From Cristatella mucedo (lineage: Eukaryota; Bryozoa; Phylactolaemata; Cristatellidae), in assembly GCA_009760855.2 (NCBI GenBank), contig WPIO01000185.1, forward strand, positions 62,001-126,000: a DNA stretch of 64,000 nt, in the 5' to 3' direction. The notes under the pieces were generated by a model. It ran no database searches and was not told where the DNA came from. It worked only from the letters and a program-made list of their open reading frames with translations. A program made the translations under genes and the position numbers. Shown here one piece after another: positions 21,560 to 34,589 of this stretch (positions are counted from its first letter, which is position 1; each line of letters opens with the position of its first letter).

Positions 21560-21745
21560 TACTTTGTCTTGTGCACAAATTTTTGAGCTGTCATTTTAAG
21601 GTCCTATCTATCCTACAATAGCCTTGCTGATCATAAAATCCTAAATCTGCCCTTGTTGTCTAAAGGGATTACTGATGACTCAACAGTAGGAGTGCTATAA
21701 TACAGGCTTCACTAACGCCGGTGCCACCTTTGGCAGTCAAAAATC
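21560..21745 (+). mobile_element. Decayed LINE reverse transcriptase fragment
   Basis: A frame around 21591-21670 reads VILRSYLSYNSLADHKIL then LPLLSKGITDDSTVG, which follows the order of RT motif A (LLDLSAAFDTIDHKIL) and the downstream RLSSRLGITGTAL segment of CR1/L2 elements. The catalytic aspartate is lost and the frame soon stops. Confidence 0.5.
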
Positions 21746-21787
21746 TCATTTCGTTGAGGTAAACAAAATACAACTCAGTTGTATAGT

Positions 21788-21905
21788 GCCATAAGCCAAC
21801 TCAATATTTATTCAAGCGTTTCCCATGTGTCACCAGGCTTGAGCCCACGACCTTGGTCGTCAAATACATTAATCAAGGCTTGCCCAACTGCAACTGGGCT
21901 AAACT
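21788..21905 (-). mobile_element. SINE-2, degraded copy
   Basis: On the plus strand: TTTATTCAAGCGTTTCCCAT, GGCTTGAGCCCACGACCTTG (B-box complement) and AATCAAGGCTTGCCCAACTG. The order matches SINE-2 read from tail to head. Confidence 0.6.
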
Positions 21906-23119
21906 AGTGGGGCTGTTATACAAGCAACAAGGCGTAAATGCCCAATATAATAGCCTTGAATTCAGAATTGAAATTGTTAATTTTTTCAACTTCATGGCTA
22001 TTTTGATGGTCATCCAGGCATCTGTATGTACTTGCGGCATCGATCATGATGCCGTGCAGCAGATTTTTCAAAACACAATTACAATTATCCACGATCACTC
22101 TGTTAGCTGTGCATGCGAGCACGAATTGAAAAGCAGCACGATTTTGCAAATATAACAGTCGTCGAAGTTTGACATGTAATCTCAATATTGTGGCTTGAGT
22201 GGCTAATCTCTAGACTAAATATGTGATATCTGCTTAAAGACCAAGTCGTGCAGTAGTTACAGCATACTGGGTGGTTGCGTGGCCAGGGGTAGCAGTCTGC
22301 AGGAGAACGACATGGGGCTGGAGGTTGGAGTGCAGAGGAAGTTTTGGCTCCAGCCTGCCTGGCCGTGCAGCCGCAGGCCGGCCTTGGGTAAGCAGGCTGG
22401 CTTGCGGTCCGTCGTAGCATGATCTAGCAACAGCCTAGCTTCTATGTGAACTTCCCTATACCCTCCTCCCTGCATCCCGGTGCTGAGTCAGCACCAGCTC
22501 CAGCTTCGGTTGCAGAAGACTTACCTAAACAAACCGCAACGCAGGTAAGCACTTGTGACTGCAGCTCAGCAGGGAGGTTACCAGCAATAAAACCAATGTA
22601 ACCTTGATGGGAACACGTCGTTAGCCTGCAGCCGGCGCCAGCAGCAGGCGAACCGCCTGACTGGCTCAAAGAACCACTTCTTCGTCGGTGGTTTTCCTTA
22701 TGCAGGAAATGATGCTAGCAGGAGCATCATAGCTGCACCAAGGGACCGGCCCCACAGCCGCCGCAGACTCCACACGAGCAGCAAAGCCGTCTTACCGTAG
22801 GGCACGCTGCCTCGGCGATGGCGATCCTTTCGGAGCGATCGGAGCCTCCCTGCTTGACGATCCCTGCACTGGAACGACTTAGCTAGTTGCTCGGATGGTT
22901 TTCAGAGGCACTCCTGGATGAAGCATTGCTTAAAGCTGCTGCTCCAGGAAGTGAGCTTAACTGAACGATTGCACTCCTCTAAGCCTAGGAGATAGCCTAT
23001 CACCTCCACCTCAACTCTTGAGAGCAGGAGGGAACTGAGCAGAAGATTAACCGGAAACGTCTTGCCCTTGCTCTTGCTGCACGGTTTACAGAGTTAACGT
23101 TGTCGGCAAGCAAATACCC
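21906..23119. other. no recognisable gene
   Basis: Frames at 21853-22155 (plus) and 21916-22185 (minus) overlap antisense. 22260-22670 is rich in CAG/CTG. No transposon end seen. Confidence 0.4.
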
Positions 23120-23360
23120 ACATAGGACAAGTCACGAGGACTCGGCAAATGCTGAATGCTGAATTATTTGTTTTTAGCTTCTTTTTAAATAATAATGACA
23201 ATAATACATTCTATAAAGTGCCCTCGGAGAACTCGATCTCTTTCTAGGCGCTTAATGTCGTCAAGTCAAAGGATGTCTTGATGTCAGTCGGGAGTGAGTT
23301 CTAGGCTTTGGGAGCATAAGAACTCAAGGCATGATCTCCACAGGATTTGCAGTTTGTTTG
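23120..23360 (-). mobile_element. LINE-1 copy interrupted by a younger LINE-1 tail
   Basis: The host copy is 23120-23188 plus 23253-23360 (minus strand; GGAGATCATGCCTTGAGTTC, TTATGCTCCCAAAGCCTAGA coding block). At 23189-23252 a separate tail complement (AATAATGACAATAATACATT, then AAAGTGCCCTCGGAGAACTC, GATCTCTTTCTAGGCGCTTA) sits inside it. Confidence 0.75.
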
Positions 23361-23435
23361 TCGAAATTGGTGACGGCTAAGACTATTGAGTATTCTGCGA
23401 CTGGGGGTCGAATACTCAACTCCAGCCTCCGAAAG

Positions 23436-24060
23436 GCTCATAACAATAATAATAATAATCACAGTAGATTTGTATAGTGCCCTCAAGGAACTTTACCTCT
23501 TTCTAGGTACTTTACACATAAGTAGTAAGTACTAGCTGATTTAATAGCCTCTTTTGTATAGCGACAGAAGAGCCTTTATGGCTATCACCAGCGCTTGCAG
23601 CAGCAATAGAGGATCGCCCACCGAAGGACTCGAACCCACGACCTCGGGACCGAGGTTGTGAAATGCGACCGCCTTACCTAGTGTGCCATCACGGCTCGCC
23701 AATACTGTATCCTGTCAACCATATCCTGTAAAGGAAGCACGGTCAAATGGTCAGTGGTGTCTTGCACATGTCAACAAGTATAATATACTTTAGAGGTAAC
23801 ATGCATATTGTCAGCATGCAAAAGCACACAAAAGACAATGCATAAGGACTCAGCAAATGCTATGAGAAGCCGGTGCATTTTCGCTTCTTCCTATCAAGTC
23901 AAGGGACTTACGTCGGGACGTCAGACGGAAGTGCGTTCCAGGCTTTGGAAGTATGCGAACTAAAGGCCTGATCTCCAGAGGATTTGGTGCTGGTTCGAGG
24001 CACAGCTAAGTGATTGGGGTCAGAAAAGCATGTGGCAGGTTGCCTAGCCTGGCGGGGGAT
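23436..24060 (-). mobile_element. LINE-1 copy carrying a SINE-1 insertion
   Basis: The tail is at 23440-23515 (AATAATAATAATAATCACAG, AGTGCCCTCAAGGAACTTTA, CCTCTTTCTAGGTACTTTAC). After the SINE-1 (23530-23702) the 3' UTR and C-terminal coding block resume to about 24060 (GGCCTTTAGTTCGCATACTTC, CAAAGCCTGGAACGCACTTC). Many small differences indicate an old copy. Confidence 0.75.
23537..23700 (-). mobile_element. SINE-1, full head and body, nested in LINE-1
   Basis: Minus strand: GAGCCGTGATGGCACACTAG, GTAAGGCGGTCGC, CGGTCCCGAGGTCGTGGGTT, CGAGTCCTTCGG (B box), body to CTATACAAAAGAGGCTATTA, AATCAGCT. A good reference copy for the family. Confidence 0.92.
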
Positions 24061-24245
24061 GAGGGGAGTGACTCCTATATACTTATATGGTTCTATATAT
24101 ACTTACATACTATATTTTTCTGGTTTATATGATATGGTTCTTTCTTGTTCCTCCTGCACTGTATATGGCAGCTTTCAGCAAGTGTTATTTCATATACAGG
24201 TACATCTTGGCTTTTTTGTTTTGCTAAATTTACTATTTCTTGAGG

Positions 24246-24412
24246 TGAGCCGGGATTGCACACTAGGTAAGGCAGATTCATTTCATGACTTCGGTCACGA
24301 AGTCGTAGGTTCGAATCCTGCGGTGAGCAACCCTTTATTGCTGCTGCGAGAGGTGGTGATAGCCGTAAAGATTCCTCTGTCGCTATACAAAAGATGCTGT
24401 TAAATCAGCTGC
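24246..24412 (+). mobile_element. SINE-1, full head and body
   Basis: GAGCCGGGATTGCACACTAG, GTAAGGC, then GGTTCGAATCCTGCGG (24308-24323) and the body through GCTATACAAAAGATGCTGTT, AAATCAGCT. Same orientation and close similarity to the 35640 copy. Confidence 0.92.
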
Positions 24413-24425
24413 TAATTTTTTTATT

Positions 24426-25214
<789 letters not shown>

Positions 25215-25477
25215 GGGGTTCTAGTATGTGGTTTGGGGCCTTAGGACTGCAGCTGCCTCTTCTTATGCTTCTTGCTTGTATCTCCAAAAAAAAGACGATC
25301 TCTGTGCGTGAGTTGGATAGTTTGATAGTAAGCAGTAATAAGATGAGCCGATGGAGCTCCTGTGCCCATCGCCAAGCTCAAGGCTTTCCAATCGCCTACG
25401 GCCTAAGGCCTAGCAGAGCCTTTTTACGATGAATTTGCCAACGACGTCAACCAGCGAGATCTGCCAATTGAAAAGAA

Positions 25478-25600
25478 TGATTTACGCAATTCATTTGCAT
25501 AGAGCCCTAAAAGAAGTGAAACTCTATCCAGGCTCTTTGTGTATGAGTCATGGCTCGAACCCACGACCTTGATCATTAAAGTTGAGCACCTTACCCCCCC
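25478..25600 (-). mobile_element. SINE-2, diverged copy
   Basis: Plus strand shows the tail complement (TTCATTTGCATAGAGCCCTA, AAAGAAGTGAAACTCTATCC), then GGCTCGAACCCACGACCTTG (B box) and GAGCACCTTACCCC (A-box side). Confidence 0.78.
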
Positions 25601-25602
25601 TC

Positions 25603-26398
25603 CCCGCTCACATTCCAGCAAGCCTGACAGCATGCTTGGATCACCTCACAAGCCTCCTCGGTGAAGCAGCAGCTTCTGCAGCAGCAACAGTTGCAGTAGC
25701 AGCTGCAGCTGTCCTTCTGACAGTGGGGAAATCTTCTATGCAGCCTGATTCTTTCAGTGGGCTGGTTTGGACTAGACAGCTTGCAGTCGATCAGTGCTAG
25801 GAAGTAGAAATAAAGGACAGTTAGCATTGTTGAGCTTCGAAAGAGGTTAGCGGCTAGCTGCCAGGTGTAAAGGACCTGTGGAGGATGCTGGCATGCTGGC
25901 CCTGGGTGGGTGGGGCACACACACAAAAAAGCAAGCATGGCAGATACTCGAGAGAGCACAGGTATCTCGTCGCCCCTGTCTATCGGCTTCTTATCGGTTC
26001 AGTGTGGCAGCCACACTGATCCGCCGCTGGTCAAACAAAAGCTATTAATGCACTGAGTCTGCAGCTGGGATGCTGCTGCCTAGTCAAAGGCTGCCTTGTC
26101 AGCTATCACTGAGCTGACGTCAGAGGAGTGATGTAATCTTCGGCATCCGCTATCTACCGTATGACCAGCAAACGGTGCAAGCCCATGAGCTTGTGCATTC
26201 GTAGGTGGTAGCGGAGAGAGCACCTTCAGCGCTGCCGACTTCGGCTGAGCAAGTGCTAAACGTTGCTCATTCACAACTCCTCATTGGCTTCCCAGCTGTT
26301 GCTGTCAAATTAACCGCCCTCGAGCACGAGGGCGGGGCTTCTTCCGGTCGCCTAGCAGCCCTGCCTCAGACTCCGAAACGTCTGATAACAGTTCCGGC
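25603..26398. other. no recognisable gene; triplet-rich
   Basis: A GCAGCAG-rich patch at 25665-25712 yields Ala- and Cys-rich frames on both strands. A small perfect hairpin lies at 26314-26335 (9-base arms, AGCA loop). Confidence 0.45.
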
Positions 26399-27882
<1,484 letters not shown>

Positions 27883-27884
27883 TA

Positions 27885-27990
27885 TATATTATAACCCAGA
27901 CTTTATTCTAGCCCAGACTTTATTATTGCCCCGCATTATAGCTCAGGCTTTATTATTGTTTATTGCTTATTTTTATTTATTATTTATAGC
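27885..27990. repeat. Imperfect ACTTTATT-containing short tandem
   Basis: CCCAGACTTTATT occurs twice (27896 and 27912) and CTCAGGCTTTATT once (27942), followed by TTTATTATT variants. Confidence 0.55.
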
Positions 27991-28645
27991 ATTATTATTG
28001 CCCTGCTTTGAACGCCAAAAGAAGAGGAGCAGTCTCGGTGCAAACTTGTTAGCAGCAGGTGGTGGCGCACCTGCTGCGAGTCTCCTGTAACCCAGAGTCC
28101 TCCGGAGGCTGCTACCACTCGAGGCGAAACACTAGATTGGCGTTCGGTCCCACTGCAGACCGCCTCCTGCTACTCTGTCTTTTGGAGAAAAGGAAGAAGG
28201 AAAAACAGAGCTGGGAGGTAACCGGAAGCGGTGTGCCGTCGGTAATCCCCCCCCCTTTTAGCCATGGGAGGCAGCTGCCAAGCTTGTGTGTGTGTGGGGG
28301 GGGGCTGGAAGCGTTTGGAGCTGCAGGGGAAGGACTCTCTAGTGGCAAGCTGCAGTTCTAGCTGCTGGGCATTTTGGCAAGCAGCTTCAATGCGTCAGGA
28401 GGCTGAGGTGGTTCACGGTTACCCACTGAAAGCTGGCCTTCTGAACTGGGTGGCCATTGATTTTTTTCTTTTTTAAAGGCTATAACTTTTTGCGAGTGGG
28501 CTATTATAGTATTATTATTATAGTAACTATTTTTAGACGATGATAAGAGAGGCCTGCTGGTCAGACCAGCTCGATTGGGTGCTCAGCTCTTAGGTTCTAA
28601 GCAATCGATGCAACGAGCAATAAAAAAATAAATAAAAAGTAAAAA
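27991..28645. other. no recognisable gene
   Basis: A 10-base-arm hairpin (GCAGCAGGTG, loop GTGGCG) at 28052-28077 and G/C runs near 28245 and 28295. No protein-like frame. Confidence 0.45.
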
Positions 28646-28784
28646 AATTACTCATTTGTATAGCGCCCCAAGAGAACTTAATCTCTATTCAGGCGCTTCA
28701 CATGTGCCTCAGGGGGCTCGAGCCCACGACCTCAGCCAGACCCTGGTCGGGCGAGCACCTTAACCGCTGGACTGAACCAGCTTG
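28646..28784 (-). mobile_element. SINE-2, well-preserved copy
   Basis: Minus strand: GCCAAGCTGGTTCAGTCCAG, CGGTTAAGGTGCTCGCCC (A box), GGTCTGGCTGAGGTCGTGGG, CTCGAGCCCCC (B box), ATGTGAAGCGCCTGAATAGA, GATTAAGTTCTCTTGGGGCG, CTATACAAATGA. The outer stem AGCGCC/GGCGCT is intact. Confidence 0.93.
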
Positions 28785-30204
28785 GCAATAGCTTTTCAAT
28801 CGGTCTGGGAAGCGTCCCAAGCTATCCCCCTTCCGTCAGACTGCTTCCTCCGTCAGACTCTCCCCTGTCTGACTGCCTCTGGCTGCCAGCCCCCTCCCCG
28901 TAGTTCAGGTCATCCGGGGCTGCAAAGCATTTCGGGGCATTCGGATGGAGCTGCCGATCATACAAAGAGTTTGCTCAAACAGATCGTGAAAGGCTGCCGG
29001 TGAAGGAAAAATACTCTGCGAAAGCTTGAGCGCCGTGAGAGATTTACTGGATCAGCTCGCAATCCTCTGAAGGCAGGGTGCTGCCGCTCTTGCTCCACCA
29101 CGGAAAGGCTACTACGGCATTGGGAGCATGGCCGGCTGGGAGCTCTTTTTCTGTGCTCACTTGATTAGACAGCTCAGAAAACTGAGAGGCACGCCAAAAC
29201 GCCATGCAGATCTTACTTCAAAAACTGTATCCTTGGATACAGCAGAGCAGCCATCAAAAGAGGTTCGACATCGACTTAGCTACCGACTGCCCACTGGCAC
29301 TGGCTTGAGCTGCATATAGAAGGGATCCCTGCAGCCGCCAAGAAAGGGCTCTGGCTGTGCACGAAAACCTTGACTTCCAACCATTGCCCCGTGTCTTCCC
29401 TAACTTTGATACTGCTTTGCATTTACCATAATCTGGTAAATCGGCTAGTTTTAAGTCTGGAAAATGTTACAAGTGGATGCCAGCCAACGTGGTTTGCAGG
29501 TGCACTAACGATGATAATAACGGCGATGGCATGAAATCTCAAGATCTACTAGCTACTGGGCCGAGCCGTGATGAGCTGGTTGGTCGGCCGACGGCAGGCA
29601 GTGGGTCCAGCCGGCTGGCCGCATAGGTGTGGCCTCACTCAGCAGCTGCTGCTGCTGCTGCTGCTGGCTGCTCTCCAGTCTAAGCAGTAGCAGTGTTTTT
29701 CTCTACTCGCAGCCTGCTTAACTTAGTCCTTGCAGATCCTGAGAATGAACTGGTGGAAGTGGCTCTGCCACTGCGCTGACGTACAGCCAGAGGGACAGCC
29801 AAACACACCTGCTAATTGCTCCTGAGTGAATGCTGGCCCCGAGAGAATAGAGGACCCGAGCTTGTAAAGTGTTTACATCTGCCCGCTCGACAGGAGCTGT
29901 TGGCACGCAGCAGCCCGGCAATGCCTGGTGACTCCGGGGTGACTCCAGGTGTTGGCCAGAGCTGGAGCTAAGTGGTGGTTGGCATGCAGCACTGCGCTGC
30001 CTGTAAAGCGGTTGCTTTCCCCAACAAGAAAGGCTGTTCTGCATCACAGCTCTTGTCGCATTATGCGCCTGCTGCTGCCACGAGGTCGCTCACTGTGCAA
30101 CTTCTTGTCATATCTGACTTTGCTTTGTTTGTCCACACACTGCATGCAGACCATGGCAAGGGGACGGCCCAATGACACACAGACTGTCTAGCTCAGGCAG
30201 GCAG
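28785..30204. other. no recognisable gene
   Basis: (CTG)7 at 29646-29667. The longest frame (29718-30047 minus, 109 codons) overlaps plus frames and has no domain character. Confidence 0.4.
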
Positions 30205-30258
30205 TCACAGCTGCCCCTGTGCCGTGTCACAGCTGCCCCTGTGCCGTGTCACAGCTAC
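30205..30258. repeat. 22-base tandem repeat, about 2.5 copies
   Basis: The unit TCACAGCTGCCCCTGTGCCG plus TG occurs twice exactly, then partly. Confidence 0.85.
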
Positions 30259-30679
30259 CACTTTTGCTGGCTTTCTGTCTTCATTTTTTGCCCAGTCTGT
30301 CCACGGGTGAGCACTTGGTCCACGGGAAAATGTCAGTCAGAGGCTGCCCAGGGCAAGCACTGCGCTCTGCTTGAGCAGCGACATCGGTCTTCTGCATACT
30401 GAGAGTAAGGACGCCATGCCAGTGTTTGCCTGGAAGCACTGGCGTGTGCACAAGGTGTTATGTTTGCGATGCACATGCGATTGCACCCGGGTGCATGCAA
30501 GTGTCGGTGAGTACGCTGGCAGGTGCAAGCCCATGGGCACATGTAAGGTGCAACTGTATGGTGTAGTCTTGGGGGGCCAGCTTTCATTTTCACGTCAGCT
30601 TTGTAGATGCACAGACGCACAAAGGAGATGTTCGTGTAGCAAAGTACAAGCATACTTTTATCGCATTTCATCTCATTCT

Positions 30680-31270
<591 letters not shown>

Positions 31271-31295
31271 TCTATACCTCAATGTGTCTCTATCC

Positions 31296-31448
31296 CCTAA
31301 CCATGTTATTCATTTTGTTTATCAAGCAGGATTTTACTCACCATTCAATTGCATTTTCCTTTGCTGCAAATGTAAAGCACCTAGAAAGAGATTAAGTTCT
31401 CTGAGGGCGCTTTATCAAGTGCATTATTATTATTATTATTATTATTAT
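31296..31448 (+). mobile_element. LINE-1 3' UTR end and tail
   Basis: CCCTAACCATGTTATTCATT, then the hairpin AAAGCACCTAGAAAGAGATT, GAGGGCGCTTTATCAAGTGC and (ATT)7. It starts immediately beyond the CT array, which therefore borders or replaces upstream 3' UTR. Confidence 0.92.
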
Positions 31449-31469
31449 CTATCTTCATCTCTCTTTGCA

Positions 31470-32000
31470 TATACTGCCAAGTGATCCCGATGGCTAATTA
31501 GCAGATCGTTTCTCCAAATTCTTCGTAGGGAAGATAGAACGTTTTCTTGAAATTCCGCCCCCTCCTGCCGCCCCTGCCTGCTAGCAGCCTCACGGCGCCC
31601 CGTTCTCCTTACTGCTCATGTGTGTATCTCTATAGAATTAGTCGCAACATTTGCCTCCCAGACTAAACAATTCTTGCCCCTCTCACCTTATGAGGTGTAT
31701 AAACCTGTTGCAGCAAACCATATGTACCGACTACCGATGAATTCACTTCACCTCTAAAATAGGCTGTAGTCATTAACAAGCCTACCCTAGATCATAAAAA
31801 CTTGAGTAACCTTTGTCTGGTCTCACTTTGGCCATTCTTATCTAAGATACTTGAACACGTGGTTGCTCAGCAGGTAAACAATTTTAGCAGTACATCAGAT
31901 CTTGCTATCCCAATCAGGATTGAGTGAAAACCATTCATCAGAAACGGCTCTTCGTCGGGTGTGCAACGGCCCACTGAACAATTCTGATCAGGGTGGGGCA
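31470..32000 (+). mobile_element. Decayed LINE: endonuclease-RT linker and RT start
   Basis: Reading 31495-31557 gives LADRFSKFFVGKIERFLEIP, the conserved linker before the RT domain of CR1/L2-type ORF2. Downstream, 31785-31905 reads LSNLCLVSLWPFLSKILEHV then VAQQVNNF, matching the NYRPVSNLPFLSKILEKVVA start of RT, and CATCAGAAACGGCTCTTCG (31937) corresponds to the HSTETALL motif. Stops and frameshifts lie between. This is the only place in the window where sequence upstream of RT motif A is seen. Confidence 0.75.
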
Positions 32001-32046
32001 TCTCAGGTAGTCTCCTAGATCGTTAACCAGCAGTTGAGCCACAGTT

Positions 32047-32077
32047 GAGCTCTCTAGACTTTTCTTCTAGAGAGCTC
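32047..32077. repeat. Perfect 12-base-arm inverted repeat
   Basis: GAGCTCTCTAGA (32047-32058), loop CTTTTCT, complement at 32066-32077. Confidence 0.92.
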
Positions 32078-32631
32078 GACACTCATTACCTATGACTGGC
32101 ACAGCGCTAAACTGGGTTAGGGTCCTAGCTCAGTGGAAGATGTCTGAGTGCATATACAAATGGCAGTCGGCCATCCAGGGAGCTACTTAAGTAAAGTGGC
32201 ACCAACCAGCCTTTGCTTTTCCTGGCCGGCCGGCATGCCAGCATGAGGCACCACAGCACAGCTACACTGGAGAGGATCGCTGGTTGCACGGCAGAGTGCA
32301 TATAGGGCAGATTATTTCTGCTTCCATCAGAGCCGCTGCAATTGCATCCTTGTTAACGAAAGGTGTGCTGAGCAGCAGATTTCGACTTGCTCGCTGAGCA
32401 ACCGGTGCCAGTTGCTTACTACTGCTTCACTCCATTCCAGTGACAGCCGACACCGGGGTCGAGGTCGAGGGGTTAGGAGTGGTGGGTTGAAGTCGATGGT
32501 CGAGGCCGGCAAAGAGCACCGTTGGCATCAACGAAGTGATCGAGACGAAGAGATTAAAAACAGACCATGTTGAAATTTAAGATACTGATACGGAGGGTAA
32601 CTTGATGTGCTCCTTGCTAAAAAAATCCTAA

Positions 32632-32637
<6 letters not shown>
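32078..32637. other. no recognisable gene
   Basis: Ordinary composition; short frames only. Confidence 0.4.
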
Positions 32638-32672
<35 letters not shown>

Positions 32673-32735
32673 GTGTGTGTGTGTGTGTGTGCGTGTGAGA
32701 GAGAGTGTGTGTGTGTGAGAGAGAGTGTGTCGAAG
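32638..32735. repeat. (CT)n, (TG)n and (GA)n compound microsatellite
   Basis: CT to 32668, TG to 32696, then two GAGAGAGTGTGTG blocks. Confidence 0.95.
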
Positions 32736-33669
32736 ATGCTACTAATTTTCCTGTAGTTGCTTTGCAGGCAAAAGTAAAATCAAGCAGGAATCCTGTGGCA
32801 CTTGGCTGCAAATGAGAAGATCGCCAGGACCCAGCGAATAGCTTATTTTTAGCCACTGAAGCTGCATCGATCGGCAGTGGCAGCTAGGGGTATTGGTATG
32901 CCGTGCTGGGCAAACAGGCTTGATCCGCTTGATCGACGTCAGACGCCTCAGGACAACGAGTTAATGTGGCAGTGGCAGGAGTTTGGATGTGGAGACTGTG
33001 ACTGAGGCTGGGAGATTTACGTCAGCTCTACACTTTCCACGAGCAGCAGCTTTTTTCTGAACCCTCGCCAGCATCCCCTTCAGACCAGACATCGCTGATG
33101 AACCGTATGACACTTAAGGGAAGATAGCCATCAGCTTACATAGGTCTGCAGGCCGATCTGCTGCTGCTGCTTCAGTAGACTATTTAGTCGGTGGTGCTAG
33201 CATAGAGTACCATCCAAATTTTTAGTTATATCTGCAAAAGTAGCAACGCGCCATCCAGGAGTGATGGCTGGCCGGCAAGCTTGCAAAGTCTTGGCAGCAC
33301 TTCAGGCAAGAAGAAGCCGGTTCCCCCTTTCCGGAAATGCCATGTTCCGAGAGGTGATAACCCTGTCGATGCAAAAACAAACACGTGACATGTGCCAGAA
33401 GGCTCGCATGCATGGAAAAGCAATCAGCAAGTCTCTGAAGTCAGGGCTTGCAAAAAGATGTCATGGTTCAGAGGAAATAGGAGATGCATGCCGAGTTTCC
33501 AGGAATCTTTCCCCACAGCGATCTCAGCTACCGAAGAACTGACCTAGTTCTGCAGTTCCACTCAACCAAAAAACAATCCTCACAGTATGACCTCAGAATC
33601 TGTGCCAGTAAATTCTTTCGATTAAGAGGAGGGGTCTATATGATGCCAGTCATACCGAAGCTACGTGTA
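32736..33669. other. no recognised gene; one unexplained open frame
   Basis: Plus frame 33261-33542 (93 codons) has a mixed, non-repetitive composition (for example NAMFREVITLSMQKQTRDM) and is followed by another at 33484-33690. I do not recognise either; they lie just outside the Tc1/mariner inverted repeat and could be unrelated host or element sequence. Confidence 0.3.
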
Positions 33670-33733
33670 CCAGGTGAAAATATCTATTGACAATTCAAAA
33701 ACAAACAAATAGCATGATGTTGGTTTTCATGCA

Positions 33734-34075
33734 TCAAATACAACATCGGCCAATCACGATAATTCTTAATGGCCTCCCTTGTCTGGCCAGGCGTAGAGGC
33801 CAGCAGCTTATGCTCTGTCTCTTCGGCTGCAGCACATTCCACAGAGTCTTATTTTTTCTTAAAACTTCGGCTACGGTGGTAGGCCAGACACAGTGCCTCA
33901 GCCGCCGGTCGGTATCGGTCCACGGTCGTTCTATGGGGTTCAAATCATACTGGGCAACTGTGTCAACACCAAATAAGGATTTCTAAAAAGTACTTCACTA
34001 ACTTGGCAGTATGCCTAGGATCTTTATTTAAGTGCTGAATTATGTAATGACCCTTTCGGCAGAGTATTCGAGCTC
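33734..34075 (-). pseudogene. Tc1/mariner transposase C-terminal fragment (left arm)
   Basis: The minus strand reads IQHLNKDPRHTAKLVKYF, corresponding to the FQQDNDPKHTSK... region of the DDE transposase, then VDTVAQYDLNPIERPW, corresponding to the DLNPIE block whose final E is the third catalytic residue in Tc1-type enzymes, followed by TDTDRRLRH. The NPIE glutamate is present; the expected second catalytic aspartate appears replaced or shifted in the HLNKD stretch. At least one frameshift separates the two blocks. These enzymes cut and paste DNA into TA sites; this fragment cannot do so. Confidence 0.78.
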
Positions 34076-34077
34076 GA

Positions 34078-34200
34078 ATCAAGTACTTTTTGACGAATCC
34101 TTGTTTGGCGCTGATGCAGTGGCCCAGCCAGTTGCCCGATAGGAACCCGATAGGAACGACTATGGAGCGATATCGACAAGAGGCTGAGGCAGGGTGTTCG
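34078..34200 (+). pseudogene. Tc1/mariner transposase C-terminal fragment (right arm)
   Basis: The plus strand reads IKYFLTNPCLALMQWPSQLP then DRNPI (ATG at 34114), the same transposase segment as the left arm, including the WPSQxPDxNPI signature. The catalytic glutamate is replaced or displaced (NPIG) and a short insertion repeating CCCGATAGGAA follows. The frame stops near 34200. Confidence 0.75.
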
Positions 34201-34589
34201 GTCTACACTAGGAGCCGATCTTTTGAGTGAAACTCAGATTCTGAGGATTCCGTGCGACAGAGAAAAAGACAGTGCATAGGCAGGCGGCTTCTGAGCCTGG
34301 CACCAAACAAGGGAGGCCATTAGGAATCCTGACTGGCCGATGTCACACTAAATGCAGAAAAACCAACAGCAAGCACACGTGTTTGTTTTGTGATGCCAAT
34401 AAATAGTTTGACATGCGGTGCATAGCTTAAGCATGCCGGGAACCGTAGAAAACCCTCTTCTTACATGAACGAATTTACTGCAACAGCAGCTGCTGCTGTA
34501 CTGCAAGAACTCTTGTGATTCTGAGTTAATGATCCGTTGAAATATTAGATCAATTAAACATTTGTGCATAACCCTAAGAGAATCATGCG

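Larger units (their letters stand above)
33670..34418. mobile_element. Tc1/mariner-type element fragments forming a large inverted repeat
   Basis: Left arm 33670-33995 and right arm 34081-34418 are imperfect complements through their whole length: outer ends CCAGGTGAAAATATCTATTG and, on the minus strand from 34418, CCGCATGTCAAACTATTTAT; both then carry ACATCGGCCA, TAATGGCCTCCCTTGT and related blocks. Each arm contains the C-terminal part of an IS630/Tc1/mariner transposase pointing away from the centre. The 85-base spacer continues the left-arm gene. Arms diverge from each other by point changes and small indels, so the arrangement is not recent. Confidence 0.8.
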
